Source: Phycisphaerales bacterium (GTDB taxonomy: Bacteria; Planctomycetota; Phycisphaerae; Phycisphaerales; UBA1924). Taken from it: a DNA stretch of 64,000 bases. The stretch covers positions 23,927-87,926 of the forward strand of contig RECZ01000152.1 in assembly GCA_007693765.1 (NCBI GenBank). Direction: 5' to 3'. Each line of letters opens with the position of its first letter. Position 1 is the first letter of the stretch. The notes under the pieces were generated by a model. It searched no databases and was not told the origin of the DNA. It was given only the letters and a program-made list of their open reading frames with translations. Positions 20,355-29,876 of this stretch are shown here, one piece after another. The position numbers and the translations under genes were made by a program.

Positions 20355-22418
20355 ATGAACAGATCGATCAAAACGTCACGCATCGTCCTCGCTGCGGGCT
20401 TCCTGTTGAGCGTCGGCGCGCTCGACGCCGCCGCGGTGGACCGCTTCTGGACCAACACCAACGGGGGCGAGTTCGGCAACGCCGGCAACTGGGCGGGTGC
20501 GGCCCCCGACGTAAGTGACACCGCGATCTTCGGCGTCCCCGGCACGTTCACGGTGACCTTCCCGGTGACGGCGCAGACCGCGGGCCTCCTGATGCGCGAC
20601 GGGGATGTGACGTTCCAGTTCGGCGTCAACCCGGGGTACGTCGTCACGGGACTGGCCGTGATCGGAGAGGAAGTCGGGGCGACCTCGGTGCTGCGCGTGA
20701 CGACCCGCAGGTTCTCGCTCTCGACGCTGCGTCTCGGCTTCGTCGCGAACACATCCGGCGAGCTCGTGATCGACGGCGCCGACGCCGAGCTCGACGTCTC
20801 CGGCTCGACGACCGTGGGCTTGTCGGGCGATGGGGTCATCCGCGTCGCGGGCGGCGGTAAGGCGACGTTCTTCAGCGATGTGACGGTCGGTTTCAATGGC
20901 GGCGCGAACGGCGAAGTCATCGTCACCGGCGGTGGTTCGAACGCGGTGTTTGAGGCCGGCCTGAGCATCGGGTTCATTGGCGACGGCGCGGTGCGCGTGA
21001 TGGGCGGCGGTTTGGCGACCTCAAACTCGGCGTCGTTCGGGGCCGGGTTCACCGGCTTCGGCGAGCTCGAAGTCCGCGGCTCCGGTTCGGCGTTCAACAA
21101 CACGGTCTCCACGTTCATCGGCGCCGACGGCGCCGGCGCCTTGACCATCGCCGCGGGCGGTGCGGTCAACAGTTTCGGGGCCTCGCTCGGCGCGTTCGCC
21201 GGGAGCGAGGGCGAGGGGGATGTGGCGGGCGCCGGCAGCCGCTGGTCGATCGGACAGGTGCTGCAGATCGGGCGTCAGGGCACGGGCTCGCTCGTGGTCC
21301 GGAACGGCGGGCTCGTGGAGAACACGCAGAACTTGTTCGTGGGCAGCCTGACCGGCAGCGAGGGTTTCCTCGAGGTGCGCGGCTCCAGCTCCGCGATGCA
21401 GGTCGGCCAGCAGATCATCGTCGGGCGTGAGGGCGTCGGCTCGATGCTGATCGCCAACGGCGCCAATGTGACGAGCAGCGGCGTCGGTTCGGCGTCCTTC
21501 TCCGGTGGGATCGTGGGCGGCTTCGCCTCCGGGGTGGGCAGCGCGACCGTCCGCGGCGCGGGCTCCACGTGGACGATCTCGCCGGGTTCGATGAACGTCG
21601 GGTTCCTCGGCGACGGCGCGATGTTCATCGAGCAGGGCGGGAGCGTCGTGTCCGGCGATGCCTACATCGGGCGCCAGTCGGGCTCGATGGGGCACGTCGA
21701 GATCACCGACTCAGGCTCCGCGTGGACGGCCGGCGGCACGCTCCGCATCGCGCTCGATCCGAACAACGCGATCGGCGGTTCGGGCACGCTCCGACTGCTC
21801 AACGGCGGCGTGATGAACCCAACCGCCGCGATCATCGGCCAGCAGGGCATGCTGACGGGCGAAGGCGGCGTCCTGCAATCTGATGTCGAAAACCGCGGCG
21901 TGGTCGAGCCGGGCGCGCCCACCGGGGTGCTCAACATCGCCGGGGCGTACACGCAGTCCCAGAGCGGCGCGTTGCGCATCGTCTTCGACGACACCGCGGG
22001 CGGGGGCGGGCCGATCCACGGGTCTCTCAGCGTCTCCGGCGCCGCCAGCCTGAACGGGACGCTCGAGGTGGTGCTCGCGCCGGACGCGAACCCCCCCGCC
22101 GGGGCCTACACCGTGCTGACCGCGACGGGCGTGTCCGGATCGTTCGCGTCGGTGATCCCCGTCACGCTGCCCGACGGGCGCACGTTCGACGTGGACATCT
22201 TCTCCGACAGCGTCGTGGTGACGCTCGGAGATCCGAGCCCCACCAACTGCCCGGGGGACACGAACGGCGACAACGTCGTGGATTTCGCCGACCTGAGCAC
22301 GGTGCTGGGCGAGTTCGGCCTGACGGGCGCGGGTCTGGACGGGGACGTCAACGGCGACGAGGTCGTGGACTTCGCTGATCTGAGCATCGTGCTGTCCAAC
22401 TTCGGCAACGAATGCTGA
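20355..22418 (+). CDS. T5SS/PEP-CTERM-type beta-repeat protein with dockerin-like C-terminus
   Basis: 687 residues. Signal peptide to about residue 30, then FWTNTNGGEFGNAGNWAGA, the usual start of this repeat family. A long series of Gly-rich beta-helix repeats of about 40-50 residues follows, each resembling VGxxGxGxLxVxGGG (for example VGLSGDGVIRVAGGGKATFF, IGFIGDGAVRVMGGGLATS, VGFLGDGAMFIEQGG). The C-terminal 55 residues carry two dockerin-like units (GDTNGDNVVDFADLSTVL and GDVNGDEVVDFADLSIVL), ending FGNEC. It has no autotransporter beta-barrel, so it is probably an exported surface or extracellular protein held through its C-terminus. Confidence 0.87.
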   Translation: MNRSIKTSRIVLAAGFLLSVGALDAAAVDRFWTNTNGGEFGNAGNWAGAAPDVSDTAIFGVPGTFTVTFPVTAQTAGLLMRDGDVTFQFGVNPGYVVTGLAVIGEEVGATSVLRVTTRRFSLSTLRLGFVANTSGELVIDGADAELDVSGSTTVGLSGDGVIRVAGGGKATFFSDVTVGFNGGANGEVIVTGGGSNAVFEAGLSIGFIGDGAVRVMGGGLATSNSASFGAGFTGFGELEVRGSGSAFNNTVSTFIGADGAGALTIAAGGAVNSFGASLGAFAGSEGEGDVAGAGSRWSIGQVLQIGRQGTGSLVVRNGGLVENTQNLFVGSLTGSEGFLEVRGSSSAMQVGQQIIVGREGVGSMLIANGANVTSSGVGSASFSGGIVGGFASGVGSATVRGAGSTWTISPGSMNVGFLGDGAMFIEQGGSVVSGDAYIGRQSGSMGHVEITDSGSAWTAGGTLRIALDPNNAIGGSGTLRLLNGGVMNPTAAIIGQQGMLTGEGGVLQSDVENRGVVEPGAPTGVLNIAGAYTQSQSGALRIVFDDTAGGGGPIHGSLSVSGAASLNGTLEVVLAPDANPPAGAYTVLTATGVSGSFASVIPVTLPDGRTFDVDIFSDSVVVTLGDPSPTNCPGDTNGDNVVDFADLSTVLGEFGLTGAGLDGDVNGDEVVDFADLSIVLSNFGNEC

Positions 22419-22463
22419 GGCGCGACCACCGGGAGCGGCCTTGTTCGCCGCGCCCGGCGTCCG

Positions 22464-24728
22464 TCAGTTCCCCTGGCAGACAACGCCGAAGTTCGAGAGC
22501 ACGAGCGAGAGGTCGGCGAACCCGATCGAGCCGCTCCCCGTGAGGTCGCCGGGCAGGTCGGGTCCGACCTGCCCGAAGCCCGTCAGCACGGCGGAGAGGT
22601 CGACGAAGTCGACGACGTTGTCGCCGTTGACGTCGCCCTCGCACACCCCCGCCGACGGGGAATCCGAGACGGCGCCGGTGACGACAACCGCGAAGCCCTG
22701 CTTCTCGGCGTTGATCGCGGCGCCGCGGACTTTCACCGTCCATTGCCCGACCTGCGGGTTATTCACGTGCACCTGCTCGGTCGAGTTGATGGCGTCGGGT
22801 TGCCCCCCGGTGGCGGAGACGCCGCCAGAGAAGACGTTGCCGCGGTAAAGCGTTCCGCCGGGTGAGATGACCTCGAGGTTGATGTCGTTGACCGGCGCGA
22901 ACGCGGCGCCGATGGTCGCGGGCACATCGGTGAAGGACATCGTGACCCGGAGTTGCTCTGCGTTGCTCTGGACGTCGAAGGTGAACGAGTACGTCTCACC
23001 GGTGCTCAGTGCCTGTGCGCTGTCGTTGCGGACGTCGCGCACGATGAGCGTACGCGGATCGCCGGGGAAGTACAGCGACATATTGGCGTTGACACGCCCC
23101 CAGCCCTCGCGGTCGCTGGGATAGCCGGGCACGCCGGTCATGTTCTGCGAGCTGTTGATGAGCAGGGCGCGGAGCAGGGCGCCGGTGGGGATGAGAGGGC
23201 TGTTCGCGGCCGCGACGCCGGTCGGGTAGTACCCGTCGGTGAAATATTGGCGTGCGAGCAGGGCGGCGCCGGCGACCGCGGGGGAGGCCATCGAGGTGCC
23301 GGAGTCGCTGTATGTGGAGCAGGAAGTCTGCGACTGCGCCGACACCGTGTTGCATCCGGGGGCATAGACCTCGGGCTTGCGGCGCCCGTCTTCGGTCGGG
23401 CCGATGCCGCCGAGGCAGTGCTGGTGAATGTTGGGCGCACGCTGCGTGGCGCCGACGGCGAGCACGCTTTTGGCGTTCTCTGGGGTGTAGAGGAAGTTCT
23501 GGTTGCTGATGGCGAAGAGGACGACCGAGTCTTCGTTCTCGCGGCTGAAGGCGTCGATGGTGCGGGTCCAGCCGTTGTAATCGGTGCGGAAGTCGGCGCC
23601 CCACGAGTTGGTGTGCACGCGTGCGCCTTGGTCGTGATGCGTCTGCAGGCGCATCATGAGCGAAGCGCCCGAGTTGACGTCCGTGAAGCCCGGAACGGTG
23701 TTGAAGACGATCTTGGCGCCGTAGGCGACGCCGCGGTTGTTGTTGAACGCCCCCGAGTCGCCCGCGACGATGCCCGCGACGTGCGTGCCGTGCGTGGAGA
23801 TGAAGCCGTTGCTGGCGTTGAACGCGAGCACCTTGCGGTGCGCAGGGCCGGGGGGCACGGAGTCGGAGAAGGCGCAATGATTGATGTCCATGCGGCCGTC
23901 GATGATGCCGACGACCTGTCCGAACCCGGTGAGCCCGTTGTTGTAGAGGGGGGTGTTGTCGAGACCGCCGCTCTGCACGACCTCGCGCACGGTGTTGTTC
24001 CGGCGCATCGTGACCTCAGGGGCCTCTTCGACATACTGCACGTCGGCGATGTGGGTGATTGCCTCGACGGCGTCGAGGGACGCGGTTAGCGTGAGCACCT
24101 TCTGGCCGCCGACGGCGTCGATCGAGCGCACGGCGACCCCGGGGAGGGCGCCGATGGCGTCGATGGCGCGGTCGGTGTCGGCGTCGGGGAAGAGGTGCAC
24201 CCAGATCAGCGCGGAATTGAGCGCCTGCAGGATCACCCGCTCGGGCGAGGTCACGTGGCGAGCGCCGATGTCCGGGTCGAGCTTCCACGAGCTGTCGAAG
24301 GCGTCGCCCCAGCGGACGAAATCCACGCGTCGCATGGCCTCGGGGTCGGCGTCGGGGCCGAAGGTCACGATGTAGGCGTCGACGGGAAGGTACGCCCCGA
24401 TCCGCACGCCGGCGTTCTCGAGCGCGGCCCGACGCTGCGAGGTGAGGGGGCCGTCGAGCTGGATGACGAACCGGTCTCCGGCGGCAATGGGCGCACGCTC
24501 GGCGAGGTCGCTCAGGCGGGCGATCACATCGCGGTCGGTGCGGATTCGTCCCGCCCGGAGGTGCAGCGCTTCGAGCTCCGCGACGCCGCGAGGTGAACGC
24601 ACATCCTCGATCGCACCGGGGCCGGCCGCGCCCGGCTGCGCGATGGCGGCGGTGTGGCCGAAGATGAGCACAAAGAACAGCCCAGCGCCTACGGTCGTGC
24701 ACGCGCGAGAAACGGATCGGGTTGACAA
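22464..24728 (-). CDS. Secreted subtilisin-like (S8) serine protease with dockerin-like C-terminus
   Basis: 754 residues. Signal peptide (VGAGLFFVLIFGHTAAIA), a prodomain-like region to about 235, then the S8 catalytic domain. The triad Asp is near 275 (IIDGRMDINHCAF), His near 312 (HGTHVAGIVAGD) and Ser near 477 (GTSMASPAVAGAAL). A beta-sandwich resembling a P/proprotein-convertase domain follows (about 560-690). The end is dockerin-like, with GDVNGDNVVDFVDLSAVL and a degenerate second unit, closing NFGVVCQGN. The start is TTG 24728 with AGGAG about 8 bases upstream. It is convergent with the repeat protein at 20355 and shares its C-terminal module. Confidence 0.92.
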   Translation of the reverse strand: MSTRSVSRACTTVGAGLFFVLIFGHTAAIAQPGAAGPGAIEDVRSPRGVAELEALHLRAGRIRTDRDVIARLSDLAERAPIAAGDRFVIQLDGPLTSQRRAALENAGVRIGAYLPVDAYIVTFGPDADPEAMRRVDFVRWGDAFDSSWKLDPDIGARHVTSPERVILQALNSALIWVHLFPDADTDRAIDAIGALPGVAVRSIDAVGGQKVLTLTASLDAVEAITHIADVQYVEEAPEVTMRRNNTVREVVQSGGLDNTPLYNNGLTGFGQVVGIIDGRMDINHCAFSDSVPPGPAHRKVLAFNASNGFISTHGTHVAGIVAGDSGAFNNNRGVAYGAKIVFNTVPGFTDVNSGASLMMRLQTHHDQGARVHTNSWGADFRTDYNGWTRTIDAFSRENEDSVVLFAISNQNFLYTPENAKSVLAVGATQRAPNIHQHCLGGIGPTEDGRRKPEVYAPGCNTVSAQSQTSCSTYSDSGTSMASPAVAGAALLARQYFTDGYYPTGVAAANSPLIPTGALLRALLINSSQNMTGVPGYPSDREGWGRVNANMSLYFPGDPRTLIVRDVRNDSAQALSTGETYSFTFDVQSNAEQLRVTMSFTDVPATIGAAFAPVNDINLEVISPGGTLYRGNVFSGGVSATGGQPDAINSTEQVHVNNPQVGQWTVKVRGAAINAEKQGFAVVVTGAVSDSPSAGVCEGDVNGDNVVDFVDLSAVLTGFGQVGPDLPGDLTGSGSIGFADLSLVLSNFGVVCQGN

Positions 24729-25090
24729 GACCTTGCTCCTGTTGTGGCGGATACACCGGCGAGAGCGGATCCGTGAACACCCTTAGATAGAGTACAGTAA
24801 GTCACCCTACTTTCGGCTCAGGAAGGTGATTGTTGCCACACAAGAGAAGCGAATTCACAAATCCCCCACGACGGGGTGTTGTCAGGTCCGAAAAGGGGGC
24901 GAACACGGCGCAACCGGCCTCACCGGGGAGACTTTTTGGCGCCTGTTGAACGCGGGGCCGCGCAGGACGATACTGTGTCCCCGCGTGGGGCGCGGCCGCG
25001 CCCCGGCCCGGGCGGCGCCGGGGGGCGGCCCGGCCCGGCGCGCCGCCGGTGTGCGGCGTGACCTCGGGCCCTCACCCCCCGGATCCGAGC
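24729..25090. other. 362-bp divergent region between the S8 protease and tig
   Basis: Holds several TAnnnT boxes between 24788 and 24813 and a candidate SRP-RNA-like hairpin at 24861-24937. The stretch just before tig is extremely C/G-rich with no recognisable gene. Confidence 0.6.
24861..24937 (+). ncRNA. Candidate SRP-RNA-like hairpin (uncertain)
   Basis: GTCAGGTCCG (24881-24890), identical to the 5' arm of the conserved SRP RNA domain IV, is followed by a GAAA-type loop. It is closed by GTGTT (24876-24880) pairing with AACAC (24902-24906). An outer stem TCCCC/GGGGA (24925-24929) and a T5 run at 24933-24937 could end the RNA. The 3' arm reads AGGGGGCG instead of the near-universal GGAAGCAGC, which is a serious mismatch. 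It is either a diverged SRP RNA or a chance resemblance. Confidence 0.25.
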
Positions 25091-26527
25091 ATGGCGACCA
25101 AAACGACGACCCCCGAGACGGAAACGGCCTTCGAACCCAAGGTGAAGATCGAGAATATCGGTCCTTGCCGCAAGAAGGTCACGATCGAGGTGCCGGCGGA
25201 CGCTGTGCGCGCCGAACTGAGCGGCTCGTTCGACGCCTTGTCCACACAGGTCAGTGTCCCCGGGTTCCGCCCCGGCAAGGCCCCCCGCAAGCTCGTCGAG
25301 CGGATGTTCGGCAAGGCCGCCCGCGACGAAGCGAAGAAGAAGCTCGTCGCCGACGCCTACAAGAAGGCGATCGAGTCCAACAAGCTCAGCGTCCTGGGCG
25401 AGCCCGAGGGCGGGGATGAGCTCGAGGGTCTGGTCATCGACCCCGCCAAGCCCATCTCGTTCACCATCGAGGTGGAGGTCTCACCGGAGTTCGAACTGCC
25501 CTCGATCGACGGCGTGCCGGTCAAGAAGCCCAAGTACGAGCCGACCGAGGCGATGATCGATGAAGAGATCGAGCGCCTGCAGGTCCATGAGGGCGACCTC
25601 GAGTCCCGCGAGAAGGCGGAGCCCGGCGACTACTGCACCGGCCTCGGCGTCATCGCGGACAAAAAGGGCGAGACGGTGCTCGAGATCGACGGCGCCGTCA
25701 TCCAGGTCCCCGCCAAGGACGACGACGGGCGCGGCGCCATCATGGGCGTCATGGTCGACGACTTCGCCAAGCAGGTCGGAGCCCCCAAGCCCGGCGACAC
25801 GCTCACCATCAAGGCGACGGGCCCGGAGAACCACGAGACGCTGGCAATCCGCGGCGAACCGATCACCATCACCTTCGAGGTGCAGCGCGTCGATCGGATC
25901 ATCCCGATCGAGGTCGATGCGCTCTGCGAGCGTCTGGGCATGCCCGATGCGCAGCGCCTCCGCGAGGCCGTGACGCTCCGCCTCAACCACCGCGTCATGG
26001 TCCGTCAGCAGAGCGTGATGCGCCGCCAGATCGCCGACTACCTCCTCGAGAACGTCGAGCTCGAGCTCCCCGAGAAGCTTACCGAGCGGCAGGCCGAGCG
26101 CAACCTCGCCCGTCGGCGCATGGACCTCATGCACCGCGGCGTGAACACCGTGAAGATCGAGGAGCAGGTCGCCGAGATGCGGGCCGCGTCGTCCGAAGTT
26201 GCGCAGCGCGAGCTCAAGCTGTTCTTCATCCTCGACCGCATCGCCCGCGAGAAGGGCGTGCAGGTGACCGAGGGCGAGGTCGGCTCGCGCATCACCCAGA
26301 TCGCGCAGGAACGCGGCGAGCGCCCCGAGAAGGTGCGTGATGCGCTCGTGAGCTCCGGGCAGGCGAACTTCCTCGTGCAGCAGATCCGCGAGCACAAGGC
26401 CATGGACGCGATCCTCGCCAAGGCCGCGATCGAAGAGGTCGACGGCGAGACGTTCGACGAGCAGGACGGCGTCGCCGACGCCAAGACCGCCAAGGGCGAC
26501 GCCAAGTCCAAGAAGAAGAAAAAGTGA
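25091..26527 (+). CDS. tig: Trigger factor
   Basis: 478 residues. Ribosome-bound chaperone and peptidyl-prolyl isomerase acting on nascent chains. The ribosome-docking signature GFRPGKAPRKLVERMFG is at about 59-75. The central PPIase-like (FKBP) domain, around EPGDYCTGLGVIADKKGE, is diverged in its aromatic pocket, so isomerase activity is uncertain. The C-terminal helical chaperone arms follow, ending in a Lys run. ATG 25091 begins the recognisable protein; an upstream start at 25049 is less likely. Unlike the common tig-clpP-clpX order, an amidohydrolase gene and a SHOCT-like gene sit between tig and clpX, and clpP is absent here. Confidence 0.95.
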   Translation: MATKTTTPETETAFEPKVKIENIGPCRKKVTIEVPADAVRAELSGSFDALSTQVSVPGFRPGKAPRKLVERMFGKAARDEAKKKLVADAYKKAIESNKLSVLGEPEGGDELEGLVIDPAKPISFTIEVEVSPEFELPSIDGVPVKKPKYEPTEAMIDEEIERLQVHEGDLESREKAEPGDYCTGLGVIADKKGETVLEIDGAVIQVPAKDDDGRGAIMGVMVDDFAKQVGAPKPGDTLTIKATGPENHETLAIRGEPITITFEVQRVDRIIPIEVDALCERLGMPDAQRLREAVTLRLNHRVMVRQQSVMRRQIADYLLENVELELPEKLTERQAERNLARRRMDLMHRGVNTVKIEEQVAEMRAASSEVAQRELKLFFILDRIAREKGVQVTEGEVGSRITQIAQERGERPEKVRDALVSSGQANFLVQQIREHKAMDAILAKAAIEEVDGETFDEQDGVADAKTAKGDAKSKKKKK

Positions 26528-27861
26528 ATCGCGCCCGCGGCATCGCCCGGCTGCGTCCGGTGTTCGTCGCGTTGCTCTGCCTCGTCGCGCTGGCGCCCTC
26601 CGGCGGCGCGGCTCTCGCGGAGACGCTGCTGCTGCATTGCGGCGAGTTGCTCGCCACGCCCGGTCAGCGCCCGGTGCGCGAGGCAACCGTCATCGTCCGC
26701 GACGGGCGCATCGTCGATGTTCGCGATGGCTATCTCGACCCGACGCAGGCGCCCGGCGGCGGCGAAGTCCGCGTCATCGACCTGCGCGACCGGTTCGTGC
26801 TCCCGGGTCTGATCGACTGCCACACTCACCTCACCCATGAACTCGCCCCCGACAGCCGCCTCCGCGCCGTCGAGGACAGCGACGCCATGAGCGCCCTGCG
26901 CGGCGTTGCGTACGCGCGGCGCACCCTCCTCGCCGGCTTCACCACCGTGCGCAACGTCGGCTCACGCGGCGACGCCGGCTTCGCCCTGCGCGACGCCATC
27001 AATCAAGGCCTCGTTCCCGGGCCGCGCATCCTCGAGGCGGGGAGAGCCATCACGCCCACGGGCGGGCACGGCGATCACACGCACGGCTACCGGCACGACA
27101 TCTTCGACATCCCCACGCAGATGCAGGGCGTCGCCGACGGGGTGGACGAGTGCCGGCGCGCCGTCCGCTCGCAGGTGAAGCGCGGCGCGGACGTCATCAA
27201 ACTCACCGCGACCGGCGGCGTGCTCAGCGCCACCGCGGCGGGCACCGACCGGCAGTTCTTCGAGGATGAGCTCGAGGCCATCGTCGAGACGGCGCACCTG
27301 CTGGGCCGCAAGGTCGCCGCTCACGCCCACGGGACCGACGGCGTCAACGCCGCGCTCCGCGCCGGCGTGGACTCGATCGAACACGGGACGTACCTCGACG
27401 ACGAATCGATACGCCTCTTCCTCGAGACGGGCGCGTTCCTCGTGCCGACGCTGCACGCCGGCGACACCGTGGCGCGGCTCGCGGAGCAGGACGGGTACTT
27501 CGTCCCCGCGGTGCGCGCCAAGGCGATGGAGGTCGGCCCCCGCATGCAGGGCATGCTCGCCCGCGCCCACGCCGCCGGCGTGCGCATCGCCTTCGGCACC
27601 GACTGCGGCGTGGGGACGCACGGCGACAACGCCCGCGAGTTCCAGCTCATGGTCGACGCGGGGATGTCGCACGTCGAGGCCATCATCGCCGCGACCGTCA
27701 ACGCCGCGGAACTGCTCGGCCTCTCCGACGAGATCGGCACGATCGAGCCCGGCAAGGCCGCGGACATCATCGCCACGCGCGGCAGCCCGATTGACGAAGT
27801 GGCGCAACTGATGGATGTCGCCTTTGTGATGCGCGCGGGCGTCGTTCACAAGAACGAGTGA
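26524..27861 (+). CDS. Exported amidohydrolase (prolidase/imidazolonepropionase-like)
   Basis: 445 residues. Signal peptide to about 35 (VFVALLCLVALAPSGGAALA). The metal-dependent hydrolase barrel has GLIDCHTHLT (first two His ligands), DVIKLTATGG (bridging Lys), KVAAHAHG and SIEHGTY (His ligands) and FGTDCGVG (Asp). This set matches periplasmic amidohydrolases related to Xaa-Pro/Xaa-Arg dipeptidases. The exact substrate is unknown. The GTG start overlaps the tig stop by 4 bases (GTGA), so it is coupled to tig. The stop likewise overlaps the next gene. Confidence 0.88.
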   Translation: MNRARGIARLRPVFVALLCLVALAPSGGAALAETLLLHCGELLATPGQRPVREATVIVRDGRIVDVRDGYLDPTQAPGGGEVRVIDLRDRFVLPGLIDCHTHLTHELAPDSRLRAVEDSDAMSALRGVAYARRTLLAGFTTVRNVGSRGDAGFALRDAINQGLVPGPRILEAGRAITPTGGHGDHTHGYRHDIFDIPTQMQGVADGVDECRRAVRSQVKRGADVIKLTATGGVLSATAAGTDRQFFEDELEAIVETAHLLGRKVAAHAHGTDGVNAALRAGVDSIEHGTYLDDESIRLFLETGAFLVPTLHAGDTVARLAEQDGYFVPAVRAKAMEVGPRMQGMLARAHAAGVRIAFGTDCGVGTHGDNAREFQLMVDAGMSHVEAIIAATVNAAELLGLSDEIGTIEPGKAADIIATRGSPIDEVAQLMDVAFVMRAGVVHKNE

Positions 27862-28289
27862 GCCCGAGCATGCGCTGGACGCAGATCGCACAGCCCCAAA
27901 CGCTGCTCGCGTTGAGCGACGCCGGCCGCGCCGTCTTCTGGGTGGCGGCGCTGATCGTCCTCGCGCTCGTCGGTGGGGCGGTGCTGATGGTGCTGCGGAG
28001 GGCGCTTCTCCATCGAGGGGACGACCCGGCGCACACCCCGGTCCTGACCCTCGCCGACCTCCGGGCGATGCGCGACAAGGGCGAGATCAACGACGCCGAG
28101 TACGCGCGGGCGCGCGAGGTGCTCCTGCGCGAGGCCGGCGCGTCGGCGACACCCAAAGCGCCGCGACGGGACGTGGTGGGTGGCGCACCCGGGCTCGACC
28201 TGACGGGAGACCCGCTCCCGCCACCCGCGGACCGCGGCAAGAAAAAGGGAACGTCCGAAGAACCGCCCGGGGATCGTCGGAAGGGCTGA
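27858..28289 (+). CDS. Small membrane protein with SHOCT-like motif
   Basis: 143 residues. One transmembrane helix (about 28-48, VFWVAALIVLALVGGAVLMV), then a short helical module LADLRAMRDKGEINDAEYAR that fits the SHOCT pattern (L..L...GxI...EY...). A Pro/Lys/Gly-rich tail closes it. GTG 27858 overlaps the amidohydrolase stop; ATG 27870 is an alternative. Function is unknown; SHOCT modules usually mediate oligomerisation. Confidence 0.72.
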   Translation: MSPSMRWTQIAQPQTLLALSDAGRAVFWVAALIVLALVGGAVLMVLRRALLHRGDDPAHTPVLTLADLRAMRDKGEINDAEYARAREVLLREAGASATPKAPRRDVVGGAPGLDLTGDPLPPPADRGKKKGTSEEPPGDRRKG

Positions 28290-28426
28290 CCGCCACCCAA
28301 ACACTGTCAAAAGCGTGTGGATGGCGGACTCGTGTCGAGATTCACGGTCATGACGCCGATACACTGTGCAGGAGCGCTGCGTGGGTCGCACGCGCCCTTA
28401 TGTGACGCGGCGAGAGCGAGGAACGC

Positions 28427-29764
28427 ATGGCGAAAGATCGGATCGACGGAGGAGACGGCGCCACCACCCCGGGAGGTGGCGGCGATGGCGGCGGCGGTGG
28501 ATTCCGCGGCCGCAAGGTGACCACATGCTCGTTCTGCGGCAAGACCTCCCGCGAGGTCGGCCCCATGGTCGAGGGCCCGAGCGAGGTCTACATCTGCTCC
28601 TCCTGCACCGACCTCTGCCAGAACATCTTCAAGCAGGAAAAGCGGCGCGTCTCGACGGCGCGCCCGGCGCTGGGCGCCATCCCCTCGCCGCGACAGGTCA
28701 AGGAGTTCCTCGACCAGTACGTGATCGGGCAGGACCTCGCCAAGAAGTGTCTCTCGGTTGCCGTCCACACGCACTACAAGCGCCTGACGCAGGTCGACAA
28801 CGAGGCCGCGGGCGTCGAACTCGATAAGTCCAACGTGCTGCTGCTGGGCCCAACGGGCTCCGGCAAGACGCTGCTCGCCAAGACCATGGCCCGCATGCTC
28901 AACGTGCCCTTCGCCATCGGCGACGCCACCACCCTCACCGAGGCGGGCTACGTCGGCGAGGACGTCGAGAACCTGCTCCTCAAGCTCCTGCAGGGGGCGG
29001 ACTACGACCTCGAAGCGGCCCAGCGCGGCATCATCTACATCGATGAGATCGACAAGATCGGCAAGACGTCCAACAACGTCTCGATCACGCGCGACGTCTC
29101 CGGCGAGGGCGTGCAGCAGTCGCTCCTGAAGATGCTCGAGGGCACCATCGCCAACGTCCCCCCGCAGGGCGGGCGCAAGCACCCCGAGCAGCAGTACATC
29201 CAGATGGACACGACGAACATCCTGTTCATCTGCGGCGGCTCGTTCGTGGGCCTCGAAGAGATCATCCGTCGTCGCATCGGCCAGCGCCGCATCGGCTTCG
29301 CCACCGGCCCCGAGCAGTCGACCACCGACGCCGCCAAGCAGACCGAGGAAGTGCTCTCGCAGGTGACTTCGGAGGACATCCTCGAGTTCGGGCTCATCCC
29401 CGAGCTGGTGGGGCGTCTCCCCCTCGTCGTGCCCCTGATGCCGCTCACCCGCAGCGCCCTCGTCTCGATCCTGACCGAGCCGCGCAACGCACTCGTGCGG
29501 CAGTACCAGCACCTCTTCAGCCTCGAGAACGCCAAGCTCACGTTCACCGACGACGCCCTCCTCGCCATCGCCGACCGGGCCATGGAGCGCAAGACGGGCG
29601 CCAGAGCCCTCCGCGCCGTGCTCGAGGAGATCATGATGGACCTGCTCTACGACCTCCCCGACGCCGACAACGAGGGCGCGGAGTACGTCGTGGACGGCGA
29701 GGCCATCGGCCGCGGCGGTGTCCGCCTGGCCGACCTGCGGGTGCGCCGGAAGGAATCGGCCTGA
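28427..29764 (+). CDS. clpX: ATP-dependent Clp protease ATP-binding subunit ClpX
   Basis: 445 residues. AAA+ unfoldase that feeds tagged substrates to ClpP. The N-terminal C4 zinc-binding domain is complete (CSFCGK, then CSSCTDLC). The AAA module has Walker [13 protein letters not shown], pore loop [11 protein letters not shown], Walker [19 protein letters not shown] and the sensor-2 segment [14 protein letters not shown] Gly-rich insert of about 25 residues precedes the zinc domain. GAGGAA lies before ATG 28427, and a TACACT box at 28360-28365 would give a leader of about 55 nt. clpP is not in the window. Confidence 0.97.
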   Translation: MAKDRIDGGDGATTPGGGGDGGGGGFRGRKVTTCSFCGKTSREVGPMVEGPSEVYICSSCTDLCQNIFKQEKRRVSTARPALGAIPSPRQVKEFLDQYVIGQDLAKKCLSVAVHTHYKRLTQVDNEAAGVELDKSNVLLLGPTGSGKTLLAKTMARMLNVPFAIGDATTLTEAGYVGEDVENLLLKLLQGADYDLEAAQRGIIYIDEIDKIGKTSNNVSITRDVSGEGVQQSLLKMLEGTIANVPPQGGRKHPEQQYIQMDTTNILFICGGSFVGLEEIIRRRIGQRRIGFATGPEQSTTDAAKQTEEVLSQVTSEDILEFGLIPELVGRLPLVVPLMPLTRSALVSILTEPRNALVRQYQHLFSLENAKLTFTDDALLAIADRAMERKTGARALRAVLEEIMMDLLYDLPDADNEGAEYVVDGEAIGRGGVRLADLRVRRKESA

Positions 29765-29835
29765 CCGACACGCCCGGCCCGCCAAAGCGGCGGGGTCCGA
29801 ACCGCCCCCTCGAAAAAGGGGCGCGAGGCCACGTA

Positions 29836-29847
29836 TCAACATGTTGA
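29836..29847. promoter_or_regulatory. Palindromic operator for the MarR-type regulator
   Basis: Perfect 12-bp palindrome TCAACATGTTGA directly upstream of the MarR gene, of the half-site type (TCAAC/GTTGA) bound by many MarR proteins. It overlaps the -35 box, so binding should block transcription of the regulator and efflux genes. Confidence 0.6.
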
Positions 29848-29871
29848 CTTAGCCCGACGCACAGCTACCGT
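29844..29871 (+). promoter_or_regulatory. Promoter of the marR-efflux operon
   Basis: TTGACT (29844-29849) and TACCGT (29866-29871) are 16 bases apart. The -10 ends 5 bases before ATG 29877, so the mRNA is probably leaderless. Confidence 0.55.
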
Positions 29872-29876
29872 TGCCC

